Shown: piece after piece, positions 20,383 through 28,289 of the stretch | How positions within the stretch are numbered: the first letter of the stretch is position 1 | Layout of the letters: each line of letters starts with the position of its first letter | Origin: a virus | Virus record (IMG/VR): IMGVR_UViG_3300021432_000025 | Span: 1-36,494 of that record | Strand: one strand, 5' to 3' | DNA: 36,494 nucleotides | Position numbers and translations under genes: made by a program | The notes under the pieces: model-generated | Databases searched by the model: none | What the model was told of the DNA's origin: nothing | What the model saw: only the letters and a program-made list of their open reading frames with translations

Positions 20383-20976
20383 ATGGGTTGCTGTAACTCG
20401 CAAACCGGCGCCCTCGCTACAGCAATGTACGAGGGCGCTTTCGCATCTGCGCCCATAGCGCAGAACCTCGAACCGCGCGCGCCGTTCGCGTCGGTCACGG
20501 CCGGCCCGGGCGCGCCGCGCTCGAACTCGCCCGGCACCATTCAAGGCCGATTCGGTTGGCTCAGTTCCGCAACCGGCCTCGTGAACAACACCCGCCTCGA
20601 CGCCACGGACAAAATCGGCATTGTGATTCCGCTGCGCTCGTTGAACCCCGTCAACGGCGGCGTCGTGGGCGGCCCTCGTGGGCTTGCAGGGCCTCAAGCG
20701 GCTTGGACGTGGGAGTTTTTCGACCCAACGATTGCGCCGTGTGGCGGGCTGCGTATTCGGCCGGGCCTCGTGGTCACGCTGCACGCGAGCGGTAATTTTT
20801 GGCTACGCTTTGCCGGCGGCGCGCTCTATGGCAATCCGGTATATGCTAGTCTTGTTGATGGTTCGGCCGTATCGGGGCCGTCTGCGGATTGCGAGCTTAC
20901 ACCGTGGCTCGTGTGTTCTCAGAATGGCCCGGGCGAACTGGCGATTGTCTCGTCGAATGCGAAATTTACACCATAG
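20383..20976 (+). CDS. Probable second cement/decoration protein
   Basis: 197 residues. RFGWLSSATGLVNNT, then LRIRPGLVVTLHASGNFWLRFAGG and NPVYASLVDGSAVSG resemble, in order and spacing, the strands of the cement-like protein upstream (PEGFMVTGFNGGDFWAYFAEG and QVYADEVTG). I infer that both are cement-fold paralogues; this one lacks the inserted beta domains. N-terminus MGCCNSQTGALATAMYEGAF is unusual. No good ribosome-binding site. Confidence 0.55.
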   Translation: MGCCNSQTGALATAMYEGAFASAPIAQNLEPRAPFASVTAGPGAPRSNSPGTIQGRFGWLSSATGLVNNTRLDATDKIGIVIPLRSLNPVNGGVVGGPRGLAGPQAAWTWEFFDPTIAPCGGLRIRPGLVVTLHASGNFWLRFAGGALYGNPVYASLVDGSAVSGPSADCELTPWLVCSQNGPGELAIVSSNAKFTP

Positions 20977-20993
20977 CGATAGGAGTTAGGAAC

Positions 20994-21473
20994 ATGAGCG
21001 AAGATAGGAATAAGGCGACAGTGACCATAGGGTGCAAACTGCCGGCCGGCCTCAAAATTGAGGTTGGCTATCAGAAACTTGTGCCTGAGGGCAAAGACGG
21101 CAAAATGGTACCAATCAACGAGCGCGGCGACGACTACGCGTTCCATTTCATCCGGGGTTGGAACCATTACTCGTTCGAGATGCGCAAGCAATTGATCGCG
21201 TCCAAGAGTTCGAGCGGCGTGCCCCACGGTATGAACACTCAGCCGTACCTCAACCGCGGCGTGCCCAAGGCGTTGTGGGAACGTTGGAAAGCCGAGCACA
21301 AGAACTCGTGGTTGCTCAAGAATCAATTGTTGTTCGAGGTTGCCTCGGGCGACGAGGCGAGCGCAGCGTTGCGCATCGCTGAGAGCACCAAGACGCCAAC
21401 CGTGTTCGAGCCGATTGACTCGACCAAGACGATTGTACCCGGCGTCAAGCCGCTCGAACGCGAGGAAATGTAA
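20994..21473 (+). CDS. Hypothetical virion-associated protein
   Basis: 159 residues from an ATG with AGGAG upstream. N-terminal strands VTIGCKLPAGLKIEVGYQK, then DDYAFHFIRGWNHYSFEMRK, QPYLNRGVPKALWERWKAEH and a helical NSWLLKNQLLFEVASGDEAS. I recall the CKLPxGL motif from short proteins encoded after the capsid gene in related phages. Role unknown, perhaps capsid or neck. Confidence 0.65.
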   Translation: MSEDRNKATVTIGCKLPAGLKIEVGYQKLVPEGKDGKMVPINERGDDYAFHFIRGWNHYSFEMRKQLIASKSSSGVPHGMNTQPYLNRGVPKALWERWKAEHKNSWLLKNQLLFEVASGDEASAALRIAESTKTPTVFEPIDSTKTIVPGVKPLEREEM

Positions 21474-21476
21474 GCC

Positions 21477-22256
21477 ATGCCCGTAAATCCGTGTACGACT
21501 GTTCAACCTGTGTTCGGTATCGTCGCGTATGCGGCGGCCGAGTTCTTGGCGTCGTACCCGGAATTTACGGGCATCAACAACGCGACGCCGCAGGCGCTCG
21601 CAAACGATTTCGTTGGCGCAACGTTCTTGCTCAACAACACGTGTTGCTCGCGCGTCAAGGACGCCAATCAACGCATGTTCCTTTTGTATTTGCTGACCGC
21701 GCATATTGCGGCGATTCACCAAGGCGTGAACGACGGCGGAATCGGCAACCCGTTTTTCTCCGGTACCGTAGCGATTGCCGGCAACACGGCGACAGTGTCG
21801 GCAGTGACCGGCGGCGCGCTCACGGTCGGCTCTGTGCTGTACGACGGCCCGAGCGTCGGCGGCTCGTTGATTGTCCCGGGTACCGCAATCACGGGACTCG
21901 GCACAGGTACGGGCGGCCTCGGTACTTATACGGTCAACGGCCCGACGCAGGCGGTTACGGCCGAGTCGATGATTGTTGCCGGCGTGCCGAACATCATACA
22001 GCCCCTCGGCGTGGTCGGTCGGATCAGCGACGCGAGCGAGGGCGACGTGTCCGTGTCCGCGCAATGGGAAGCGCCGGCCAACGCGAACCAAGCCTATTTT
22101 GTGCAGACGAAATACGGCGCGGACTATTGGACAATGACGGCCAAGTATCGAACCGGTTTGTTCGTGGCCGCGCCGCCGGGCGCATACGACCCGCTGTTCG
22201 GTTTAGGCGGTTTCGGGTTCGGTCGTCGAGGCGGCGGCAATGGCCTCGGTCAATAA
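21477..22256 (+). CDS. Head-tail connector (DUF4054-like) with inserted beta domain
   Basis: 259 residues. The helical adaptor parts EFLASYPEFTGINNATPQAL, NDFVGATFLLNNTCCSRVKD, RMFLLYLLTAHIAAIHQGV and, after an insertion, VVGRISDASEGDVSVSAQWE, FVQTKYGADYWTMTAKYRTG are DUF4054. Residues ~95-165 (FFSGTVAIAGNTATVSAVTG, LTVGSVLYDGPS, GTGGLGTYTVNGP) are a copy of the beta domain also found in the cement protein. It would bind the portal as the first neck ring. Confidence 0.75.
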   Translation: MPVNPCTTVQPVFGIVAYAAAEFLASYPEFTGINNATPQALANDFVGATFLLNNTCCSRVKDANQRMFLLYLLTAHIAAIHQGVNDGGIGNPFFSGTVAIAGNTATVSAVTGGALTVGSVLYDGPSVGGSLIVPGTAITGLGTGTGGLGTYTVNGPTQAVTAESMIVAGVPNIIQPLGVVGRISDASEGDVSVSAQWEAPANANQAYFVQTKYGADYWTMTAKYRTGLFVAAPPGAYDPLFGLGGFGFGRRGGGNGLGQ

Positions 22257-22752
22257 AGTCGTCGGCGGCAAGAAACTCGATTTGGCGTTGCGATCTATCG
22301 AGCGGAAAATCACGAGCGGCGGCGTTCTGCGTATGGGGTTCCTTGCGGGTGCTCGATACCCCGAGCGCACCAACGCGCGGTTTCTAAAGGCCGTCGGCAG
22401 CAAGGCGACGCCGACAGTTGTGCCCTCGATACCGATTGCCCAAGCCGCATTTTGGGCTGAGTACGGCACGTCTCGCGCCCCCGCGCGCCCGGCGTTCCGC
22501 ACGACAATTGCCCGCAAGTCGAAAGATTGGGGCGCGAAACTTGGCAAGGCCGTCATTGCAACCGACTATGATGGCCGCAAGGCGCTCGCGTTGCTCGGGC
22601 AGGACATGCGCGACGACTTAGAGAACGCTATTGCGCAATGGACGAGCCCGGCGAACGCGCCGTTGACGGTGAAAATTAAGGGCTTTGACAAGCCGCTCGT
22701 TGACTCGGGCGACATGCAGCGAGCCCCCGATTACGAGGTTGTGGACAAGTGA
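22240..22752 (+). CDS. Neck/tail completion protein (HK97 gp10-like)
   Basis: 170 residues. VVGGKKLDLALRSIERKITS then VLRMGFLAGARYPE, AQAAFWAEYGTSRAPARPAF, RTTIARKSKDW and the C-terminal KIKGFDKPLVDSGDMQRAPD follow the pattern of HK97 gp10-like proteins (E-Y-G-T, P-x-R-P-F, L-V-D-S-G). The ATG overlaps the upstream gene by 17 nt with GAGG in front. GTGA overlap with the next. Confidence 0.75.
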   Translation: MASVNKVVGGKKLDLALRSIERKITSGGVLRMGFLAGARYPERTNARFLKAVGSKATPTVVPSIPIAQAAFWAEYGTSRAPARPAFRTTIARKSKDWGAKLGKAVIATDYDGRKALALLGQDMRDDLENAIAQWTSPANAPLTVKIKGFDKPLVDSGDMQRAPDYEVVDK

Positions 22753-23177
22753 ACTTACACGGCATAGTGCGGCCCGCAATCAACTCGGTAAACCCCGATC
22801 GCACGGCGTTGTACCTCAAGAGCACAGGGCCGACGAGCAACGCGGATTTCTCACAGACGCCGGGCTACGCGGCGGGCGTCGCCGTGCGAATTCAGATACA
22901 GCCGCTCGACCGCGAGGGCCTGCGCCACGTCGAGAAATTGAATTTGACGGGCGTGTTTCGCACCGTCTATATGTACGGCAACACGCAGGGCATTGTGCGC
23001 GTGCAGGCCAAGGGCGGCGACCTTTTGCAGTTCCGAACCTTTCAAGGCGAGCCCGTGCAAAATTGGAAAGTCATTGAACCCGACGGCCCTTGGAACGTCG
23101 AAAACGGCGGTTGGACAAAAGTCTACGTTTGCTTGCAGACTGACACGCCGACCGTTGTACCCGGCGGCCCGCCATGA
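22749..23177 (+). CDS. Neck/head-closure-like protein
   Basis: 142 residues from GTG (GTGA overlap). NLHGIVRPAINSVNPDRTAL, VAVRIQIQPLDREGLRHVEK, LNLTGVFRTVYMYGNTQGIV and KGGDLLQFRTFQGEPVQNWK are familiar from proteins encoded between the gp10-like and tail terminator genes of related phages. The C-terminal VYVCLQTDTP fits a beta barrel. A head-closure or adaptor role is inferred from position. Confidence 0.65.
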   Translation: MNLHGIVRPAINSVNPDRTALYLKSTGPTSNADFSQTPGYAAGVAVRIQIQPLDREGLRHVEKLNLTGVFRTVYMYGNTQGIVRVQAKGGDLLQFRTFQGEPVQNWKVIEPDGPWNVENGGWTKVYVCLQTDTPTVVPGGPP

Positions 23178-23770
23178 GCGCGCCCACGCCTCAAGCGACC
23201 GTCACGCCGACCGTGTCGCAGGTAATCACGGCCCTCGGCAATTTCATCGTCGCAATGCTCGGGCTCGCGGCCGTGCAGGTAATTCGCGGCTACCCGAACC
23301 GAACGCCCATGCCGCCGACTATCCCGCCAACCGGGTACCCCGTCGGTTTCGTGGTCATGACCGAAATTACCAAAAAGCGATTGCGAACCAACATCGACAA
23401 TTTCGCCGGCACGAGTAGCCCGGCGCCGGCACCCGGCCCCGTGACGAGCGAGCAAGGTCAACAACTCGACGTGCAGATTGACGTGTACGGGCCGAGCGCG
23501 TCCGAATGGTCGGATATCCTCACGACGCTTTTGCGCGACAATATCGGGTGCGTCGCGCTCGCGCCCGTGTGTCAGCCGCTTTACGCCGACGACCCCATGC
23601 GAGCGCCCTTGGACAACGCCGAGCAACAGTACGAGGACCGTTGGATTGTCACGGCCCGGTTGCAATACAACCCCGTGACCACGACGGCGCAGACTTACGC
23701 CACGGTCGTCGGGCCGGTCAACACTATCGACGTTAAGGACGACGGCGGGTTTGCGCCGCCATTGCCATAA
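23174..23770 (+). CDS. Tail terminator-like protein
   Basis: 198 residues. VSQVITALGNFIVAMLGLAA, then PVGFVVMTEITKKRLRTNID, LDVQIDVYGPSASEWSDILT, and YEDRWIVTARLQYNPVTTTA fit the tail-terminator/neck fold (helix pair plus beta sheet). Proteins of this type cap the tail tube at the head side. ATGA overlap with the upstream gene. Its end carries the -35 of the tail promoter. Confidence 0.65.
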   Translation: MSAPTPQATVTPTVSQVITALGNFIVAMLGLAAVQVIRGYPNRTPMPPTIPPTGYPVGFVVMTEITKKRLRTNIDNFAGTSSPAPAPGPVTSEQGQQLDVQIDVYGPSASEWSDILTTLLRDNIGCVALAPVCQPLYADDPMRAPLDNAEQQYEDRWIVTARLQYNPVTTTAQTYATVVGPVNTIDVKDDGGFAPPLP

Positions 23771-23790
23771 CCTACCCAAAATCGTATTAT
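23762..23790 (+). promoter_or_regulatory. Promoter of the tail module
   Basis: TTGCCA, 17-bp spacer, TATTAT: both hexamers match consensus at five of six positions. It lies 60 nt before the sheath gene, which has an AGGA ribosome-binding site, so this transcript is led and unlike the leaderless group. A small hairpin, CGGGG-TAG-CCCCG (23812-23824), lies in the leader. Confidence 0.55.
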
Positions 23791-23849
23791 GCGACTTGAA
23801 TCACTTATTCTCGGGGTAGCCCCGTGACGCACGTCTAGGACAAAACGAC

Positions 23850-25613
23850 ATGACAGCATCAATACCGGCCTCGGCCCTTGCAGACGTTATCCCGGGCGTG
23901 TTGGGCGCAGGCGGCAACCCGCTAAGCCTCAACTCGGTTTATTTGACGAACGACCCCTCGATACCGATTGGCACCGTACAGCCTTTCGCGAGCGCAACCG
24001 ACGTTTCGGATTGGTTCGGGCCCAACGCGGCCGAGACGGTGCTTGCCAACGTCTATTTCGCCGGATTCATCAATTGCACCGTGCTACCCGGTACGCTCTA
24101 TTTCGCGCAGTACAACACGGCCAATGTGCCGGCGTACTTGCGCGGCGGCAGTGTCGCATCGTTGACGCTCGCGCAGTTGAACGCGCTGTCGGGCACTCTC
24201 ACCGTGACCATTGACGGCACGCAAGCCGTGTCGGCGGCAATCAACCTGTCGGGCGCGACGAGCTTCACGAATGCCGCGACACTGATACAGGCCGGATTGC
24301 AGACGGTCGGCAACGTGTTCGTCGGTACCGCCTCGCAGTTGGCCGGCGTCGTGACAATCGCCTCGACCGTCTCGGGCGAACTGCATATCGGCGACGTGCT
24401 GACCGGCGCGGGCGTCGATGGCCCCGCAACCATTCTGTCATTCGGCACGTACACCGTTCTCGCGGGTACCGGCACCGTCAACGTGAGCACGAGCGCGACC
24501 GTTACGACCGGCGCCGCTGACGTGACCATTTTGCCGACCGTCACTTACGACACGCTGCGCGATGCGTTCGTGATTACGAGCCCCGTGACCGGCGTCAATT
24601 CGACTATTGGGTTTGCGACCGTGGGCGCCCTCGCCACGGGCCTCAACCTGACCGCCGTTGCCGGCGCAGTCACGTCGCAGGGTGCGGCAGCCGTGACGCC
24701 GGCCGCGCTCATGGCAATCGTCGTGAGCCAAACGCAAAATTGGTGTACGTTCTTGACCGTCAGCGAACAGACGCTTGCCAACAAAGAGGCGTTCGCCGCG
24801 TGGTGCCAAACCCCGGGCGCGCTCAATCGGTATTTGTACGTCGCGCAGGATTCGGACAACTCGCCGACCACGAACCCGAATGCAACCGGTTCGTTCGGCA
24901 ACATCGTCAACGCGGCCAACGATACGGGCGTAATGCCCGTGTACGATATCAGCGGGTCGGGCGTCATTGCGGCGTTCCAAACCGCGATTGCGGCGTCGAT
25001 CAATTTCAATCAACAGAACGGCCGCACCGTCGCGGCATTCCGCGGTCAGGCCGGCCTCGTGGCGCAAGTCACCGATCAGACGGTGTACAACAACCTCGTC
25101 GCCAACGGGTACAACTGCTATGCCTCGTTCGCGACTGCGAACCAGAAATTTACGCAGAATCAGCCCGGCCAAATCTCGGGCTTGTTCCGTTGGTTCGACA
25201 CTTTCATCAATCAGGTTTACCTCAACAGCCAATTCCAATTGGCAATCATGAATCTTATGGCGACCGTGCCGGCAGTGCCGTACGTTACCCGCGGGTTCAA
25301 CCTGATTCGCAACGCGCTCGTCGGCAACGCCGCGACGCAGAACAGCCCGCCGACCGGCCCGATTGAGCAAGGGCTCTATTTCGGTTCGATCGTTAAGGGC
25401 GTGTCGTTGAGCGGCACTCAGTCGGCGGCGCTCAACAGCGCGACCGGCGACAGCGGCGCGACGGCCACGATTCAGAACACGGGATGGTATCTGCAAATTC
25501 TCGACCCGGGCGCGATCGTGCGCGGGGGCCGCGGTTCGCCGACCATCAATTTTTGGTACACGGACGGCGGCAGCATTCAGAAAATCAGCATGTCGTCGGT
25601 TGACGTTCTCTAA
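23850..25613 (+). CDS. Tail sheath protein (DUF3383-like) with inserted beta domain
   Basis: 587 residues. N-terminal IPGVLGAGGNPLSLNSVYLT and DWFGPNAAETVLANVYFAGF, central WCTFLTVSEQTLANKEAFAA, QDSDNSPTTNPNATGS and GRTVAAFRGQAGLVAQVTDQ, and C-terminal RFLNWFDT-type and ILDPGAIVRGGRGSPTINFW are DUF3383 sheath features. Residues ~150-215 (NVFVGTASQLAGVVTIASTV, IGDVLTGAGVD, SFGTYTVLAGTGTVNVSTSA) are a copy of the beta domain shared with three other virion proteins. The sheath contracts to drive the tube. Confidence 0.85.
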   Translation: MTASIPASALADVIPGVLGAGGNPLSLNSVYLTNDPSIPIGTVQPFASATDVSDWFGPNAAETVLANVYFAGFINCTVLPGTLYFAQYNTANVPAYLRGGSVASLTLAQLNALSGTLTVTIDGTQAVSAAINLSGATSFTNAATLIQAGLQTVGNVFVGTASQLAGVVTIASTVSGELHIGDVLTGAGVDGPATILSFGTYTVLAGTGTVNVSTSATVTTGAADVTILPTVTYDTLRDAFVITSPVTGVNSTIGFATVGALATGLNLTAVAGAVTSQGAAAVTPAALMAIVVSQTQNWCTFLTVSEQTLANKEAFAAWCQTPGALNRYLYVAQDSDNSPTTNPNATGSFGNIVNAANDTGVMPVYDISGSGVIAAFQTAIAASINFNQQNGRTVAAFRGQAGLVAQVTDQTVYNNLVANGYNCYASFATANQKFTQNQPGQISGLFRWFDTFINQVYLNSQFQLAIMNLMATVPAVPYVTRGFNLIRNALVGNAATQNSPPTGPIEQGLYFGSIVKGVSLSGTQSAALNSATGDSGATATIQNTGWYLQILDPGAIVRGGRGSPTINFWYTDGGSIQKISMSSVDVL

Positions 25614-25630
25614 CGCGGAGCTTGTAGCAC

Positions 25631-26062
25631 ATGGCAACCCTTACCTCAGCCAACAGCGAATTCGTCCTCAACATACCGGACGTTTTCGCGGCGCCCGTGA
25701 TTATGCAAGGCTACGCGACCGACGACGCGTTCGGTTCCGAGGACGTGAACCCCGTCGAGGCCAAAATCGGCGTTGACGGCAAAAAGTCGAGCGGGTTCAC
25801 GCCCTACCTCGTCAAGATGCTGATTCACATTCAGAGCGACAGCCCGGCGTGCGACATTTTCGACCAATGGAACGGCGCTCTGATTGCGGCCCGCGACGAC
25901 TTGACGGCCTCGGGCTCGATTTGGTCGCCGTCGCTCGGCAAGGCGTGGACACTCAACAACGGGTCGTTGACGCGCTTCAAACCGATACCGGACGCCAAAA
26001 AGATTTTCGAGTCTCGGACGTTCGAGATTACTTGGGAATCGACCCCCGTCACCAACGTTTAA
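25631..26062 (+). CDS. Tail tube protein (DUF3277-like)
   Basis: 143 residues. MATLTSANSEFVLNIPDVFA, then GYATDDAFGSEDVNPVEAKI, GVDGKKSSGFTPYLVKMLIH, and WTLNNGSLTRFKPIPDAKKI, ending VTFEITW-like strands, fit the DUF3277 tube family that pairs with DUF3383 sheaths. Hexamers stack to form the inner tube. Follows the sheath by 17 nt with a weak GGAG. Confidence 0.85.
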   Translation: MATLTSANSEFVLNIPDVFAAPVIMQGYATDDAFGSEDVNPVEAKIGVDGKKSSGFTPYLVKMLIHIQSDSPACDIFDQWNGALIAARDDLTASGSIWSPSLGKAWTLNNGSLTRFKPIPDAKKIFESRTFEITWESTPVTNV

Positions 26063-26103
26063 CCGGGCAACCGGCGGCGCCACCACGCCGAGGAGTTTGA
26101 ACC

Positions 26104-26547
26104 ATGCGACGCACAGAGACGTTGACCATACCGGGCACTCGTTCCGAGGCCCCGGGCGAGCGCGACAACGGCAAGGTTTTCGTACTGACCGAAATGGACG
26201 CGTACAGCGGGCAGGATTGGGCGTTGCGCGCCCTCCTCGCGTTGGCCGCCTCGGGCGTGCAGTTGCCCGAGGGTGCCCTCGTGAGCGGTATGGCGGGTCT
26301 TGCAGGCTTTGGGGTAATGGCCCTGCTACAAGCCCCGTACGGCGCTCTAAAGCCGCTCCTCGACGAGATGCTTGCGCAGGCCCGGTATCAGCACCACGAC
26401 ACCAAGGGCAAAGCCTCGGGCGCGCCGCAGGCTATCCTGCCGGGCCCCAATTGCTGCGTCGAGGAAATCAAGACGTTCCTGACGCTGCACAAGGCGCTGT
26501 TGTTCCTGCACACGGGTTTTTCGCCGGCCGTCGCAACCCCGACTTAG
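26104..26547 (+). CDS. Tail assembly chaperone, short form
   Basis: 147 residues. It binds the tape measure during tail assembly, like lambda gpG. Helical body around WALRALLALAASGVQLPEGA and PLLDEMLAQARYQHHD, with EEIKTFLTLHKALLFLHTGF at the C-terminus. GAGGAG lies 10 nt before the ATG. A slippery heptamer nine codons before the stop lets a fraction of ribosomes make a longer form. It sits between the tube and the tape measure, the usual place. Confidence 0.8.
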   Translation: MRRTETLTIPGTRSEAPGERDNGKVFVLTEMDAYSGQDWALRALLALAASGVQLPEGALVSGMAGLAGFGVMALLQAPYGALKPLLDEMLAQARYQHHDTKGKASGAPQAILPGPNCCVEEIKTFLTLHKALLFLHTGFSPAVATPT

Positions 26548-26747
26548 GGGCGGCTCTGTTCGCAGCCCGCAACGGCCGTCTGATTGATTACGTGAACTTG
26601 CCGCCGCTTATTGGTATGATCGTGTCGGATGGTAAGGCGACGCTGCATGAATTGCAGTCGGTCTACGGCGTTCGCGATGCTTACAATCTAGCTGAGGTTA
26701 TCAGCGTCGATGCACACAACCGACGCGAGATTGATAAACAGGGCTAG
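26104..26747 (+). CDS. Tail assembly chaperone, -1 frameshift long form
   Basis: Slippage at 26514-26520 joins the first frame (26104-26520) to the -1 frame (26520-26747), giving about 214 residues. The added part reads FFAGRRNPDLGAALFAARNG, RLIDYVNLPPLIGMIVSDGK, ATLHELQSVYGVRDAYNLAE and DAHNRREIDKQG. That segment is well-formed protein, while the same frame upstream of the slip is Arg/Gly-rich and shadow-like, and it has no convincing start of its own. This corresponds to gpGT-type fusions. Confidence 0.75.
26514..26520 (+). promoter_or_regulatory. Slippery heptamer G GGT TTT for -1 frameshifting
   Basis: In the zero frame the codons are ACG GGT TTT; stepping back one base gives GGG TTT with full re-pairing at the wobble-permissive positions (X XXY YYZ). 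A small stem CCCC/GGGG (about 26537-26550), which encloses the zero-frame stop, lies about 16 nt downstream and may stimulate slippage. Confidence 0.75.
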
Positions 26748-26753
26748 CAGAGC

Positions 26754-28289
26754 ATGGCAACGGTAATCGACAGTCTAGTCGTCCTCCTCGGCCTCGACGG
26801 TTCCAACTACAAAAAGGGCCGCGAGACGGCCGAGAAAGAAACCGGCGAAACCGCACGCAAAGCAAAAAGCGCGGCGGACGATATTACTAAATCGTTGGTT
26901 GACGTTGGCCGTACCATCGCTAGCCTATTTCTCGGCTTTGAATCAGCTACCGGGTTCGGTAAATGGCTTGCCGGTTTAGCAGTCGGCGAGGCTCAGCTAG
27001 GACGTACCGCCAAGTCGATTGGTATGTCGGCCCATGAACTAAATAAATGGGGTAGCGCAGTTGATCTTGCGGGCGGCAACGCTACTGACGCGCAAGCAGC
27101 TTTTCGCCAAATAACCGAAGATTTCCAGAAAATGAACACGACCGGCGAGCAATCGCCGTTGTTGCAGTTCATCCGTAATCGTGGCGTTAACATTCGCAAT
27201 GAGAACGGCGACTTACGAAATCAGGGTGAGATATTCGAGGAATTGGCGGACAAGACAGCGCGTTACGGCGCAGTCTATCAAGCTACGATGTTTCGGCAGG
27301 CGGGGCTTAATGAGGGAGAAATACAATACCTAATTCAGTCTAAAGCTCTGCGAGAACAGCAACTAGCACAGGCCGAAAAGAACAACGGAGTTTCCGCCCA
27401 AAGCGTGGCTGAAGCTCAACGACTTGAGCAAGAATGGCGCAATGTAACGCAGGAAATTACCAAGGCTGGTCAAGCGGTTGTTAAAGATTTGGCGCCCGCA
27501 GTGCTTGGTGTTCTGCACACCGTTTCCACGATTGTCGAGTCGCTTAAATTCGTACATGACTCACTTGTTGGCCCTGATCGTAATAGCCCCGAGGAAGTCG
27601 AGGACCGAAAACGCGCGGCCAAAATAAAGTACGCGGATTATATAAAGGCGCACCCTGACGTTATCAAAAATCAGAAAACAACAGATCAAGTCGTACAAGA
27701 GGCGGCGGACAAAACTCGATTCGGCGGAGAGATTCCGGCTACCGGAAAGAACAATGATGTAACAGATTTCTACGCGCCGCCCGCCGGCAGCAAGGCCGCA
27801 CGGTTCAACAACCCGGGCAACATACTCGACGCCGCCGGCAACGAGCGCCAGTACGCGACGCCCGAGGAGGGGCAAGCCGCGCTCGAGCGCGACCTTGCAA
27901 TCAAGATGCGCCGCGGGCTGCGCACCGTGGACGCGCTCATTACCGCATACGAGGGCAACGGCAAATTCAAAAACGACGTGCCGGCGTACATCGCGGACGT
28001 GCGCAAGCAACTCGGTAAAAACAATTTGGACGAAAGCGACATTAAGGCGCTGTCGTACGCGATAGGGCGGCACGAGTCGGGCCCGGGGCTGCAAGCCGGC
28101 CCAACGCCCGGCCTCGCGAGTCGCGCCGCGGGCGGCAACGCTCAGAGCGCCGGCAATCAGACAACCGTGTCAGTCGGCACGATTCAGGTTAACGCGCCGA
28201 ACGCTGACCCCAAGGCCGTAGCCGACCAAGTGCCGGCAGCGATTCAACGTAAGTTCTCGGTTACGCAAGCCGATACGGGGCAGTCATGA
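26754..28289 (+). CDS. Tape measure protein with lysozyme-like domain
   Basis: 511 residues, short for a tape measure, implying a short tail. N-terminal VIDSLVVLLGLDGSNYKKGR with heptad-like helices, then a hydrophobic DVGRTIASLFLGFESATGFG. At ~345-440, FNNPGNILDAAGNERQYATP then EEGQAALERDLAIKMRRGLR, TVDALITAYEGNGKFKNDVP and AYIADVRKQLGKNN is a phage structural lysozyme/transglycosylase-like domain (NPGN start). C-terminal TVSVGTIQVNAPNADPKAVA. GC is ~45% in the first kilobase and ~72% after 27,775, so the gene is mosaic. Confidence 0.8.
   Translation: MATVIDSLVVLLGLDGSNYKKGRETAEKETGETARKAKSAADDITKSLVDVGRTIASLFLGFESATGFGKWLAGLAVGEAQLGRTAKSIGMSAHELNKWGSAVDLAGGNATDAQAAFRQITEDFQKMNTTGEQSPLLQFIRNRGVNIRNENGDLRNQGEIFEELADKTARYGAVYQATMFRQAGLNEGEIQYLIQSKALREQQLAQAEKNNGVSAQSVAEAQRLEQEWRNVTQEITKAGQAVVKDLAPAVLGVLHTVSTIVESLKFVHDSLVGPDRNSPEEVEDRKRAAKIKYADYIKAHPDVIKNQKTTDQVVQEAADKTRFGGEIPATGKNNDVTDFYAPPAGSKAARFNNPGNILDAAGNERQYATPEEGQAALERDLAIKMRRGLRTVDALITAYEGNGKFKNDVPAYIADVRKQLGKNNLDESDIKALSYAIGRHESGPGLQAGPTPGLASRAAGGNAQSAGNQTTVSVGTIQVNAPNADPKAVADQVPAAIQRKFSVTQADTGQS

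Noticed and set aside
23812-23824. CGGGG-TAG-CCCCG hairpin as an intrinsic terminator before the sheath gene
   Set aside because: The stem is 5 bp with no T-run and lies in the leader of an adjacent promoter, so termination is unlikely.
24438-25637. Long minus-strand frame across the sheath gene
   Set aside because: Antisense to a well-supported sheath protein, Arg/His-rich composition, no ribosome-binding site or neighbours on that strand.
28155-28170. Further near matches to TGACA-N4-TGTCA inside coding genes (about 28,157, 31,607 and 35,216)
   Set aside because: Each has one mismatch and lies inside a virion gene away from promoters; this is close to background for a GC-rich sequence.
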